DNA of 64,000 nt, from positions 75,503,622 through 75,567,621 of the forward strand of contig OY282606.1 of the NCBI GenBank assembly GCA_958298945.1, written 5' to 3'. Shown in pieces: positions 48,195 through 63,100 of the stretch. Within the stretch, counting starts at the first letter, position 1, and each line of letters starts with the position of its first letter. The translations under genes and the position numbers were made by a program. The DNA comes from Atherix ibis (lineage: Eukaryota; Arthropoda; Insecta; Diptera; Athericidae). A model generated the notes under the pieces. The model was not told the DNA's origin, ran no database searches, and was given only the letters and a program-made list of their open reading frames with translations.

Positions 48195-51100
48195 CTAAAA
48201 TCATTATATGGTTAAAATAGTTCAATAAAATAATTATATATTTTTTTTTAAAGATTACCTGGAAATGCTTGAGGAATCGTCAATCGACAAACACCATTTC
48301 TAAATTCGATTATATGCTTGTTGCTTACTTGCAATTGGAAACCATTTTTGGTCCATGCTATATCCGGATAGGGATCACATTGTACAATACATTCAAATCG
48401 TGCCGTTTGACCAATTAGAACGGCTATATCTTTTAAAGGCTGTAAATAAAATATACGCAAACAAATATAATAATAAATCAAGAATATTATAAAACTATCT
48501 AATTATATTGTAATTGGCAAGATGATAATAATATTCTTTTGATATACCGTAATAAAAAGTGGTGGCCGTTTTGGCCTTTCTTCTCGCTTTGAACTAGCAT
48601 TCACTGGCACATTCGATGTTTGATCGTTAACTGAAATCATTTATCCAAAATTTAAAAAAGAATATTCTATCGTTAAAAAATATAATATTCTCAGCTGTAA
48701 TATTTTACGATAACAATATGATAACAATATGAAATGGATTTGTTACTTACGGTGTTATTTGCAAAATAAAAGTATTTATTTTTTATTTTATTTCATGAAC
48801 AGCATGCAAGAAAAAATTATTAATATTAAAAAAGTTTAATTTGAAAAAAAAAAACAAATGCACACACAGAAAAAAACACCAAATAATATTATATTTAATA
48901 ACATTAAAAAAATTAAATTAAAATATTAGAAAAAAACACTTACTTAATACGTGATTAGAATAACATTCACGAGCGTACTTTATTTTTATATTAAATTGCA
49001 TTAAAAAAAAACGAATGCATTTATTATATAAGAAAATCAAGTATATTTTTTAGACCGTTGGTTTTTTTAAAAATAATTTAGACCTAAATTTTTTGTTGTT
49101 TATTATGTAGCGCGAATTTCGAATGCAACTTTTTTGTTGTTTAATTTGTTAGTTTAGAGAGAAAGAGATAATATAATCACTTCATTTTTTGTCTCAAGCA
49201 ACCAAACAAAACACCAACAAAATTCCCGTTATAACCAGTGTCAAAACCAAAAAGAGCAATATATGGTATATATAGCCAATATCGGAACCCAATTTCATAT
49301 CCAATATTGGAACCGAACAATAATTATTCTAGAATTAAATCGATGAAGTGGAATTCTAGTATACGAGTATATGTTTTATAAATTGTCAACATTAACATTT
49401 ATAAAAGTTTAGAGGAAAAAATTGAACAAAAATCAAACAAAAAACCAAAATTAAAATTTAATAGAAAATTATAACCAAACAAATTATTTTATTTAATCAA
49501 ATCAAACTGAATAAATATTTTTTTGTATTATGTAAAATAAAAATGCATAAGTTTTGTTGCATAAATGCATGATATTCTATAATATAAATGAATTGAAAAA
49601 TATTTTGTTTATTTGAATAAGAATAAAATTCAAATGAATGAAATAATCATATTTATAATAATGAATGATATGGAAAATCAACAACCAATTTAAAAAGAAA
49701 ACCAAACCAACCAAACCCTAATTATTTGTCATAAAACTAAGTTTATATCCTTAAAGTACAGGATCCTTTTGTTTTGTTAAAAAAATAGAAATTTTTTGTA
49801 ATTTATAATCTTAAAAATTTGTAACCATTTTATTATGCAGTGTTTTAGTATAAAGGTTATTGCAATAAAAATCTGTTTTTGAGAATAAGTTTCTGTTATT
49901 TTTGTCATATTTATTCGGCATGTAATAATTTTACTTTCAGGGATGTGTTGTTTTTTTTGTGATTTTAGTGTTGTTTTTTATCATTTGTAATTTTTCTTTT
50001 TTTTTAGATAAGAAGTATTAATTTTTATATAACTAGATAATTATTATATATAAATTCCTACAAATTTTTTTTAAATGGTGAAGTTATTAGGAATAATTGA
50101 AATAAATTTTACCATTAAGATAAACTAAATTCAAGGATAATTTTCGCACATATTTTTTCTGAAATATAATAATTTCGTTTTAAAAAAAACGATTAATTTG
50201 TTAATTGTTTTCATATTTTTTTTGTTAAGATATTTAGTCTGATTTTCAATTTTTTGTGGCGCTATGTTGGTACTCATGTCTCTCACTTATGTCGACCAGT
50301 TCGGGCATTTTAAATGTTCAGTTAATTTTTGACAGCTGCTTTGCTTGCAAGTGTTTTGGCTCGTCTTCGATTTTTGCCCATTCCAAAAAATGGAACAAAG
50401 AATCTGTTTCGGGAAGAAGAAAACGTAACAGGGGGCCAGATCTAGGGAATACGGTGGCTGCAGCATTATTAGTATGTTGTTTTGGGTCCAAAAATCGCGC
50501 ACAAGCAACGATGCATGAGCAGGGGCGTTATCATGGTGCAAAAGCCAATTTTTGTTCTTCCACAAATCCGAGCGTTATGGCCCTCTGGAGCAAATTTAGG
50601 TAGTCGCGCACAGAGTCCAATAGCTCCTTAGCAATGTTAATGCGATGCTGTTTTTGCTCGAAAATGGGCAAAAATCGAAGACGAGCCAAAACAAGTGCAA
50701 GAAAAGCAGCTGTCAAAAATTAACTGAACATTCAAAATGGCCGAATATGTCGGCATAAGTGAGATAGATGAGTACCAACATAACGCCACAAAAAATCGAA
50801 AATACTTCTGTTCTTGTAGAAGATAGATCATAAAATTTTATGGTTTTTTTCTTCTAAATAAAAAATTTATAAAAAAAAAAAGAAAAATCCAATTGTAGGC
50901 CGTTTTTTTAGTTAAGTCAAAAAAAATTATATACATTTTGAGAAACTGAAAATATTATTTATACAAGAATATAATATTGGTGGCACTATATAACCATAAA
51001 ATAATACATCCATCCTACTATCTAATACGACTTAGTATTCTAATGCAGATAACAGGATAGCTATAATATTATTACATTATCCAAGTGCCTAATACTGCGA

Positions 51101-54100
51101 ATATAATCCAAAGGATTGAATTATTCATTAAAGATAATCTTCATATTTTTTATATAAAAGATGTATGCAAATGTCAACTAGAAATAATACCAATTTTTTT
51201 CAGAACTAGAATGTCAACCTTCAAATAGAAATAAAATGTCTGAAGGTCCGACTATGAGCACCATACCCATTCAATGGTTTAAATAAACTTATTTGGTCCC
51301 ATTAAAAAATATTAAAAGGATAAAGTACTCGTAATACTCAGTTTTTTGTATTTTTCTCGCTGAATTTTTTTTATATCTATCCACGCATACATATGTACGT
51401 ATTTTCATAAATTATAAAAACAACAACAGTGAAGCAATATTATTCTTATAAGTAAATAATTTTTTAAGAAAAAACCTTTATTTGCTGCAACTTGAAGCAC
51501 AAGCTGCGTTTTCTCAAATAAATTTTTACTTATTAAAGCCAAACTAAATTGAATTTGTTTACACTCTTTTGTATAAAAATCAAATAAATTCGACAATAAT
51601 AATAATAATAGTCATAATAATAATAATTAAAACAATATTAATAATAATAATTATAATAGTGAATAGCAATAATTAATAGTTCGTGCTTTTTGAAAATGTT
51701 AAAACACATTTAAGAGTTTTACAATATAATTTAACTTTAAAGCGTATTTGCATTTTGATACGAACACGATAGTGTATCAGAAGAAAGAGATAGAGTACAA
51801 ATATAGTAAATAAATAATTAAAGAATAAAAACCATTAAAAACAGCTTCTTATAATTTTCGCCAATTAGAACGAAACAAAAATAAAATAAATAAAAATAAT
51901 AAAACTTGAAAAAATTATTCTCTTTTTGTTTTCTTTCACTACTATTATCAGTAGTGAGTCAATAGGAAATAAAACTCATAAGCGACATGAATACGAGTAC
52001 GTGTACTACTAAAGTGCTCGCTAATCACTAGCTAAACATCAATATAAGGCTCATTGCTGTTATCTAACCTGGTTGATAATATTTAAGAAATAGATCACGC
52101 TTTCCATGGAGTCCATCAATATTGATGTCACCTGGAAGACTATTACGCTTTCTTGTATAGTATGGATTTCGTCTAGCGTCTAAAAGTTCGGATTCATTTT
52201 GTCGTGCACCACTTGCTGCTGGTGTAGTTCGTTCATGCTGAACAGGTATGATTATGTCGCTCGAATACAGTGGCTTTTTTATCAAATTCTGACTCTCGAT
52301 GCTGTGTCTAGGTTTAGGCACATTTTCACGCCTGCCAGCAACTAATTTCTTCCCCTCACCAGGGAAAATAATCCCAAATTCATAACCAAAATCGTATTTA
52401 AAGTAAATAAGACCAGTATCGGGATCAATATGTTTCGTTCCTAAATCATGTAATTTTTCAAATATTTAAACAAACAAAAAGAATTTATTTTTATTCCGTG
52501 TAAATGTGTAAATTTCGTTTTTGATTCTTCTTTTTTTGATTATCACTAGTGTACGAGTAGAGTTTCATTTATTACCAAATAAAATTATATTTAAAAAAAT
52601 ATGTTTATATATTAATATACCATAAATGTAGAAAAAAAACCACTTTTCAACCAATGTACATAATTTTATATGTTGTTATTATAATAATTAGAAGTAAAAA
52701 AAAAAATGAAAGGAAGGAAAAAACCCAATTCTTATCATTAATAAATAATATCGTATAATAAATACAAAATGGAAGATTCAAACTGTCCAATCTGGGTAAT
52801 TTACGCGTATACAATTTTTAGAGGAGAAAAGTAACAAAAACTGTAGTACTTACCATATTGTGATAGACGTGATTCCTCTCGATATGCTTGTGAGGTGTTG
52901 TCACCCTCGCTTGTCGCACGCTTAAGACCCGTTCTGATTGGTGTACTTGTATTATAGTCAGACGATAAATCATTGATAAATTGGTGGGTTTTCTTTCGCA
53001 AAGTTGACCCAAACTCGTGACCTTCATTATGCATATGATCAGCCATATAGCCATACTTTGGCGGAGAGCCAGCTTGTAATTCCATATCATCGCGTGTGGT
53101 TTTGACTGATTTAATTATCGTCGAAGTATATTTACGATCCACAGTGGAGGATTTGTGGGACTCGTTACTGTAGAATGACGATGGTGTGCTTAAGGGAATT
53201 TTAGTAGGCATTTCTGGTGGTGTAGTATCGAATTCCATTGGTGTCATGACGCGTCCGTAGCTTCTTGGTAAACTAGCCGAACGTGAAGCTAGTGGCGGAT
53301 TTACGTGACGATATTGTGGTTCACCGCATTCAGAGGTGTTGGGTGTCCACAATGGACGTATACGGGAACTTTCTATTTCACTGTCATAATCGCTCTCTCG
53401 AAATTCGCCGCGTATAAATTTCGTTGGTGTTGAAGGTAGTTGCATACGCGATCTTGGCGAAATTGTGCTTCTCGAACTTGGAGAATAAGAGATTGGTTCC
53501 GATTCCTGAGTTAAATGACTAGTTTTGCTACTATCAAAATGTATCACACGTTTTGTTTGTGACATATTAAGGACACGATGAGAAGTTTCCGATGACTCCT
53601 TCATGTGCATCTTGTTACTGGTTTCGGTAGCTAAAGCAGCATGATGCACTGGAGGACCCGCAATAGCAGTGTAATATTGTGTAGTGTACGACTGCGGTTT
53701 TGGTGACACTGGTTTGGTAGCGGACATGAACTTTCCTTGGACTGGTTTCGGTTTGAATACAGTCGTTTGTGGCTGAACTTTTACTGGTTCTTCAAGTTTG
53801 ATTGGTTCGAATTTCGGGCGCGGTGGGCCATCGAACTTTGGAGGATGGTCAAATTCTGTTGGTGGAATTGGGGAACGTGTTTCTGTTGACAGATTAGATC
53901 TTCGCCCAGGTGGAGTGAGATTAGGCCGAATTGGTCGATATCCTTTTATTTCTGTATCTGCATCATGCGGCTTCCACATGGAGTGTATTTTTTCATCATA
54001 ATCACTACTGAAATCACTCTCTCGGAATTCGCCTTTTACAAATTTAGAAGGACTCGGCGGTGGTGGAACCCGAACCGGCTGTTGTTGCTTAATTGGTTCT

Positions 54101-57100
54101 GGCTTAAATGGGAATGGCTCCAAGATGTCTGGCTCCTTATCGACTCTTACTTGTTTAGTAGTCATTGAGATATTTTTAACCAACGAAGATGAAGAAAATC
54201 CCTGAAATTGGGAATGAAATACTTTAGCACAAAACTGATTATCTTAAATTGAAAACGGGAAATTTATGAAAACAAAATCAAAATTTATAATCATGCGAAT
54301 ATTGTTAAGAAGACGGTACAAAGCCGTTACAAAACTGGTTAGCAAAGGTTGCAAATATAAAACAAAAAAATAATAAATTAAATAAATCAACGAAAACGAA
54401 TCCACGCAAACACATTTCGAACCTTTTGGTTGATCTGATCTAAGCCAGGATCTGGATGCGAAGTTTTATGAACGTGATGCCTATAGTGTTTAAGAGGGGA
54501 TGTGTCTATTTGACTCGGTTGTGTGCTGTGTGATTCGAACAATTGTTTGCTTTGGTGCACTGTGCGCGATTCTGTTGTGCGTAATACGGACTCTTCGGTA
54601 TCAGCCATATAACCGCTTACCGTTGTCTGCTTAGCATCTGCATTATCAATCGTTTGTGGTTGTTGCCAAGTTTTTGGTTGTGGTGGCAAAACGGGCGAAT
54701 GCGCAAATTTCGGAGAACAGAAGATTGCCTCGTCCGATTCACTACCACTGAACTTTTTACATTCGCTTTCATATATGAGTTGATTGGTTTCGAGCTTGAC
54801 GAAATTTTTCGGCACCGGTGGTGGCGGTACGAATTTCGGCTTTGGAGGAACCTGGGGTGGTACAGGAGTAGGACCCTTTTCTTGATAAGATGCTGGCCTT
54901 GTCGGAAGTGGTGGAGCAGATATTTGAAAATCTTTAGGCGGCAGCGGTGGAGGTAATACACATTCAGATCCATGGACAATCTTTGATGGCGCTCTTCCAA
55001 TATCATGTTGCAGGTTTCGATGTACAGTTTCAACTATGGACACTTTTTCTGCCACAGGATTTGCTGGTGCAAAGAAAAACTCTGGTGGAGGGCCAGGCTC
55101 AAGGTTCAGATCGATCAGGTTTGGAAGTTCCGGTTTCGGTGGAGTTTTTTGACGCGGAATCATCTGCTTAACGAGAGACGGAGCCTTCAATTCAGTCTCG
55201 GTCATTGATGGCAGCCACTTAGGCGGTTCTTGTTCTTTAATTTTCTCCTCAAATATTTTTGTTGTTTGCTTGATAGATTTTGAAATAGGGAAATCATCAA
55301 TAAATGAGTCTTCTGAAGTTGTGTCCCTATAAGAAACGTACTTTTGCTTCTGTGATTCTTGATGGATCTCTCTCTGTACAATGTCATGATGGTCGAAATG
55401 TTTTGGAGATGCCCACAACTTTTCCATAGAAATAGCCTGTGGAGATGGCTTAGGTGATTGTGGTCGATCATAAGGTCGCATACACGGTACAGAAGTGGTT
55501 GTTTTTGGTAGTACAGGATACGAGGAGTATTCCAGTTTCGTTTGCTTAGAAAATGTTTTCGAATATTCTTCTTTAACGGTATGCATTTGCGGTACTGTTT
55601 CTGGTGACTTTATAATTGGTAAGGTTTCAATTAAATTCTCTTTGATCTTTTTGAAGTCCTCGTGAGTTGCATCATCATTGACTTCGGTAAATGTTGGCGT
55701 AAATCTAATCTCCGGTGGTGTGCCAGGCTTAAGAATAAATTCAGATGGTTTTTGTACCGGAACCGGTGAAAGAATATGCAATGGTCTGACGTTAGAAATT
55801 TCGTGTTGCATTTGCATCATTTTCGTGGCAACTTTTGCTGACTTATCCATTTGGTCATATTTTGTGTATTTATCTTCAGGTTCAACCGGAATTACTCTCT
55901 CTCTGAGATGTGTATTATCTTCGATTTTCCTAAAATGTTCGTGTGCAGATTGTTTTGTTACAGTAGTCGTCTCCATTCGACTGGTAGATTCCGTAAGCGG
56001 TTTCATATAAGATTGTATGATTGATAAGTCTGGCTTCGGTGGAATCGGTGGTGGTGTTTGAGTAAAATCAGCTTTAGTTTCATTAGGTTCCGTATTTGTA
56101 GATATTGTTTTATAATCTTTATTAATTAGTGTTTGAGTATGAACTTCGGTTTTTGGGAGTTCTTGTGTTTTAGTTTCAACTTGTAGTGGTACAATTTTAT
56201 GAACTGGATGCTGATGTATTTCTGGAAAATCAATATTTGATGGCTTATGTTCCATTCGCATTGTTGCTTCGGTGGTGCGTCGATGTTCGGTTATAATTGT
56301 CGATTCAGTTGTTCCGTGTTTATCTGATTCGGTTGAGGTTTCAAGTTTTTTTGTATGAAATGCATTCGATATGGGCTTGGATTGCTAAAGTTCATATCAT
56401 AAAAATAACATATTTGGAATAGCATATTCAATATCAAACAGTTCACTTATATTAGGTACTAATTTGAAGAAGAAATGGAATTTTTTTTTGTATATATTTG
56501 TAAAATTACCTCATCCTTGAAATCCTTTAAGTTATCATAGACAACCGTTTTAACCACTTCCACCATTCGTTCTGGTGTTGGCTCCAATACAGCAAAATCA
56601 GCAATACTTTGTGCTTCACCGCCAGCATTTGTTGCCTTAACCATGTACTTTCCTGAATCTTGAAGTTTAACTATATCCATTGAAAAAAATAAACACCAGA
56701 ATTGCTTGTATAAATTCTTTTTACTTGACAGAGAATATAGTTTGTGTTCCTCTTATGTTGTTGCGTACCTTTTTCAATGATGAGAGTGTATTGATTGCCT
56801 TCATGTTTGAGTCGATACTCCGAGGTCATTATTTGGTCAAGGGGGAAATTATCTTTATACCATGTAACAGTAGGATCAGGTGTCCCCGTGACTTCTATAT
56901 CCATAACCACTCGCTCTCCCCGTTTGGCTACTTGCGCTTGTAATCGATGACCAAAGACCGGAGGGAAAATAGTTTCTTTAAAAAAAAAACCAAAAATATA
57001 CATAGTTTCAGAGTAAAAAATGAGATCATGTTAAAAAATATTTTGGTCAACAAAAAAAAAAATTGTAACATGAACGAAAAAGTGGGATTTTTTTCTTTTC

Positions 57101-60100
57101 TTTTAAAAAAAATGCGTAAACAAATAATTATGCATGTCTATTTGGCACTAGTCCAGATAAATACGACTACCGTCCGTTAAATATTTTAATGAGTTATATA
57201 AAATGTAAAATTTCTTGTTGAAAATTGCCAAAATATTCACATCATTAGGAATATAACAGGTAAATTTAATTTCGATATTAAATCTGTTTAAATATTATTT
57301 CAACTTACTTTTTACAACCACATCAGCTGTACTTGTTGATGTCCCAGCCCCATTGGATGCCGTTATGGAATATCGGCCAGCATCTCGTACACCAACATTG
57401 GCTAAATGTATAGAAACATGGTTCATATTTTTAATAATTTGAATGCGATCCGTTTCGTGTAGGTCCTCGTTGTTCTTCTGGACTTTGATATCAGGAGTTG
57501 GATAGCCATCGTAAACAGCTTCAAGTGTTACATTTGCGCCTTGATCAACAATTTTCCCAATAAGTGGAGTAGCAAATCGTGGAGCAATTTGTTTTCTGAC
57601 TATTTTCTCAGGCATCTCCGCTTTGGATTCCTTAACAACTGAGATAATGGCTTTTTGTTGAATGTTTAATGGTGTTTCAGAAGTCTTATGATACTCTTGG
57701 AATTGTCGTGACTCCAATATCTGAGGAGTTTCTTGTCCAACCTGTGCGAATGAGTTATTAAATCTCGCTGCCCCACCTTGTATTTCAGTACGGGGAACAC
57801 CATTTTCCATTGTGCTTATTTCAGATGTTGAGGTTGTGGTGAACATTTGCTTTTTAATAGTGACTATTGAAGAGTCAGTATTATGTTCTTGACTCATATT
57901 CTCTTGGATCACTGAAGATGGCTGTACTCCATCGCCTATCATATTTAAATAAGCAACACATGTTGCCTTTCCATAGTCGTTTTCAGCCACACAAGCAATT
58001 TTACCTACAGTCTCCTCGCTGGCGTCAGGTATTGTTAAGACTTGTCTATCGCCACTAGTCGATACAAGGAAATCTTTTCCGTGAACAGGTTGATCGTTGA
58101 AGAGCCATTTGATTTTCGGTGTAGGCTTTCCAATAACGATACACTCAAATTTGATTAGTTCATTGCGGTGCGAATTCTTATCGGAAAATAACTCCTTAAA
58201 TGTGGGACTTACGAATTTCTCTTCTATTTCTATTTGCTGACGCTGGTGTTGGCTATCAGTCACATTGATACACTTCACATTTAAATGCGAAAAACATTTT
58301 GCATCACCAGACGGATTGGACACCTTCACAGTGTACACACCTTTGTCATGAATGGATACATTTTTGATAATAAGCTTAAACACACCACCCGTTTCATCAA
58401 TGAATTGTATACGATCATTGGAGACTAACTCTTGATTGGTCAAATACCACTTGGCTATTGGTTTGGGATCACCCGTGACCGCACACTCTAGCACGATAGT
58501 ATCACCCTCATCGGCGAGCACGTCACTTAGGAATTTCTCAAATTTGGGTGGTGACTCATTCGAAAGAATGCGATCGCTTTGCGTTCGTGTCGCGGGTTCA
58601 GCAATATTCAATGGTGTCACGGTCAGTCTGCAACTGCTTGACGCTTCGCCAGCCGAATTAATTGCAACCACCTTGTATTCTCCGGCATCTTCCAAGTATG
58701 CTTCCTGAACAAGGAGGGAGCATCGATCCCCTTGGAATAGTAACTGTACGTCAGCAGATTCCTTAACTGGTCGTTCGTTATGATACCAAATAACTTCGGG
58801 CTCAGGCTGACCGATAATTACACAATCTAATCGAACTGATTTACCCTCGAACACAGCAATATCCTTAAGTGGCAATTGTACTGAGGGCTTAATAGGCTCC
58901 ATATCACTAGCCATTTCCGAGTCAGATGTTTCGGTTGGTAATCTTCCTTTAACACTAACGCTACACGAACTGTACGTTTCACCTGCTAAATTTTTCGCAG
59001 TAATAATATATGTCCCAGCATCTTTCGGATATGCTTCCGGGATTATCAATGTTGCCCGTTCATTTTCGTACTGCAATTGAGAAGAAAAATTATTTTCTGT
59101 ACCATTTTATTTACAAATACGAGCACAGTTGTCGTTTTGTTAGCTTATAGATATTTTTGTAAAACGAAAATTTATCTTAAATTTGCAAAATTGGAGCAAA
59201 GCAAGCCATTTTAATTTCGCAACTAATGCGTACACACAAATATTCTTATTCTAAAATCTATATATATTCGTAAGTGCATAGATCGTATAAATATTTACAC
59301 TTGGCACTAAATTCTATCTTTTACAGTGTATTAAAAATAATAGAAAAAAAATATAACAAAATTACTACTAAAAGCTAGCAATATTTCGGGTGTTTATAAA
59401 ACTATTGCAAACATTCCCATTTTACGATTTATGTACGTATTGATTAGTATTTATTTATTTAAATATGAGAACATTATGTCTGTCATCTGAACTTATCTTC
59501 GTCATTATATAATTTCCGTATAAAATTCGTTTTGACCTCGAATTAATATTTTTACTTCATTAGTAAAATTTGAATTCGGCTGCGTTCAAGACAAATTTTT
59601 TTTTTTGGCAGCAATTTCATAAACTTACTTTTGCATCCCGGCAACTGAATGGCCTACCATTATGCATCCAATATAATTCAGGACGGGGAATTCCAGTCAC
59701 TTCACATTCGAGTTTAATTTTTTGCCCTACACGAGCCATCACATTCGATAGTGGAATTTTAAATCTTGGAATTTCAGTTGGCTCCAATGCTGTCAAGAAA
59801 AACAAGGAATCGGCTTTTAAAAATACGTTCTTAAAAGATTGCAAATTATATGTATTAAAGACATACGTTCAACATTCAAACTGGCAAAGCATTGAACTGA
59901 TCCGGCCGGATTAGTCGCCTTACAAGTATAAACGGCATGATCCTCAAGAAAGACTTCTTCGAATTTAAGAATTGCTTCACCATTATTGAATGTTATAATA
60001 TAATCGGGAGAATCGTCAATGCATTTATCATTTTTGAACCATTGAACAGTTGGCAGAGGGTGTCCACTAACCACACATGAAAATTTATGCGAAGATCCTT

Positions 60101-63100
60101 CTCGTGCTACTCCATTGTCAAGATATTTGAGTATTTGCGGTGGAGTCATTTGCTCAGTGACTGTATTCTCTTTTACCGATAATGTTGCCACACTATCGGA
60201 TACGCCTACAGTATTTGATGCACGACACATAAATCTAGCTGAATCTTCGGTGAATGTTTCTTCAATGGAAAGTGTACAAATGCCATTATCATGTGTGGTA
60301 TGATAATCAGGATTATTCTGTATGGAAATTCCATCTTTGAACCATTCAATTGACGGTCTTGGATTACCCTTAACTTCGCATACGAAAATGAATCTTTCGC
60401 CCTCTTGAATTGTTGCATCATGCAAGGGCTTTATGAAACTAGGCGGTTCATAACGAATTTGTGTGAAAATTTCTTGAACCTCTTTTTTATTCTGTATTTC
60501 GATAATTTCCTGTTGCTTCTCAACAAGTTCTTTTAATTCTTTCATTTTCTCTTCGCTTCGTAATCGCTCCTCAATAATGCTAATGTCCAATTTAAGTCTT
60601 CCAAACGATTCGAATAAGGCTTTATTATCTTCACGGATCTTTACCATCCGATCCTCATTATATAATTGTAAAGATAATCCAGTTGCCTTATTGATCTTTT
60701 CATTTTGAATTATCTCCTTTTCGCCCATATACTTTTCAATATCATTTATTAAATTCACTGCTTCCACTGGTTGGCGTATCGATGGAATCTTGTTAACTGT
60801 TCTGACATAGAAAGCGCTTATATCTCGATATTCGGTATCGATCTTTATTCAAAAAAGGAAATAGAAAAATTTTCTCAAAAAATAGTAATATGAAAATTGT
60901 TTTCGAAAAAAAAAATAGCTTACCATATCCAAAAGTACAAAATATTCATTTGTTAAATTAATCGCATTCCGTGTTGATCTGACTTTATTTCTGAATTCTT
61001 GCCATCGTTTTCGGACTTTAACTATCTCAGTACTAACGTACGCTTCATAGTCAGCATAAACGGAGTAGATATTTTCGGATGTTTTTATAAAATGGTCGAT
61101 TCGTTTTTCCAATAGCTGTAAAAAGAAAATTCCAAAAAATTTTAATAGCTTATCCCATTTATTAAAAACGTTTATTCTATAAACATGTACTCGTAATGAG
61201 GTAGAAAACACTGTATTTGATTTAATTAAATCTACGATGTGGTATTCTGTGTTGCGATGGTGTAGATTCATGGGCAAGTATATGTTGCGCAAATTTCATT
61301 CACTATTTATTGGTATAAACAAACGACGAGCAAATACAAAGTTATACATACTCGTATAAATTGGTATAAATATTCAAAACAAATTATCGTTAACATGTCG
61401 ACATAATATCGGTTAATTTGCATAAAGTAAAAGTTTTGTTTAAATTTAATTTGCAACAGCTGAACAAATCTGAATTGCGATTTATTTTTAATTATTTTGC
61501 AATCGATTTGTACGTATGCGTGTTTGTATCGATTGGAAAATTGCACAAACAAAACAGATTTTGTACGTTCTCTCCTCGCCTATTCATTTTCGAACGATTG
61601 GAAAATTTTGCACAAATAAATTTCTATTGAGCCATTGCTCGCTGTCACATTTCGAACGAATTCATTTCCAATAATGATATTTTAATTTAATTTCGATTAT
61701 TAGAAAATAGAAATTATATTTAAAAAAAAAAGTTTTTGTTTTTTATTGAAAATAGAACCTACCTCAATAGTTCGTTCGAAATATTCAAATGCAAGCGATG
61801 TTGTTTTGGCCGATGCTGTTGTCTCGCCATATTGTCCATTTATTTCGCCCAATTGTTCACTAAGATTATCCAAATTGCCATTGACTTCTTGTAATTCTTG
61901 ATCGAAATTCGATATTGCTTGGGATTTTTGCAGTTCCGACATTTTTTTATTGTTCTTTCCCTCGAAACATATGCGAAGTTTCTCTAACAGGGTTAGTATA
62001 CGGTCTGTGTCATGTTCTCGAGCTCCTGGCGGCTCCAACGTTCGAACACGTTCGATCAGTTTTTCACTCAACGATATTAACGATCTAAATTTATCCATAA
62101 TTTTCTCGCGAAAATATTCATGATCGGCTACATCTCGGATAACAATTTCCCGATCGATTTTTAATGTTGGCATTGCGGCGGCTGCTGTATCCGTTGTGTC
62201 CGGTTGATTTGCGAAATACTCCTCGATCGTTGTCCGAATCGTTTTGATAGTATCCAAGAAAGTCAAGATATTCTCCAGTAATGTTCGATATTCATATCGA
62301 ACATTTTCTAATTTGATCTTCATCGATTGCAAATTCTCATTGACTTGGGCCAATTTTTTAATGGTATCCTCATCTTTTGGCTGTAATGTTTTCGTTAATT
62401 CGATGCGCTCCAAGATCTCATTGAGCGCTTTTTCAATATCATTAAGCACATTGTCAAGTTTCTCTTTTGTAAGATTCCATAATTCTTGCGAATCTTCAGA
62501 TTGCGATGTAAGTACCGGATAGAGTTGAGCATCTAAGCCGGTTGCTGTATTTATTGTCTTTGAATGAAAATAAAAAGAATTTATTACTTAAATTTTAAAG
62601 AAAATTGGGGGCACAACAGAAAGGAAGACACAAAGTTGAAACTATTTTTTGTTGTTGCATTTAATCTCTCCTTGTTTGTATTTTTTTTGTTAATTTTATC
62701 ACATAAAAAAATAATTAAGTTTTTTTGAAATTTTTATTCTTTTAAATGTTTTAATGATATTTTTGATTTGTTTTAATTTTTAAATTTTACTTTAAAAAGA
62801 TTTTTGGAATGTTTTTTTTTTTATTAAAAGTTATTGCCTTCAGTTTGTTTTTAATTTTGACTGATTTATGTTGATTTATTTCTACGATAACTTTTTTTCT
62901 TGTTTACAAAAATATTTTTAATTGGCATTTTTTTTTTCAAAAATATTATTTTTTAAATTCTATTTTAATGTTTTTTTCTTCATAGAAATATTTTATTCTG
63001 AATTTGTTTTTTTTTTGTTAACAATATATTTTCAAATTCATATTATTATATTTTGTTAAATAATTATTGAACAATTTTGATTTTATTTCTTAAAATTTCT

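Larger units (their letters stand above)
48631..52068 (-). other. Intron K-L (3.4 kb) with a nested fold-back transposon
   Basis: AT-rich, no coding potential for the host gene. Holds the mariner-derived fold-back element at 50241-50803 and an AAT-rich microsatellite at 51597-51665. The remainder shows nothing recognisable. Confidence 0.7.

Noticed and set aside
52801..52853. Extension of exon J past its donor
   Set aside because: The open frame runs on 18 codons, but the GTAAGT donor and the phase match to exon K decide for splicing.
53798..54168. Plus-strand open frames opposite exon J
   Set aside because: Antisense shadows of the minus-strand coding exon; no splice or start evidence of their own.
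54654..56010. Plus-strand open frames opposite exon I
   Set aside because: Low-complexity antisense reading of proline-rich codons (Trp/Arg/Gly-rich), a known artefact.
57309..59070. Cell-surface (secreted) Ig receptor
   Set aside because: No signal peptide or membrane segment in the visible part; F-strand Cys often missing, as in intracellular muscle I-set domains.
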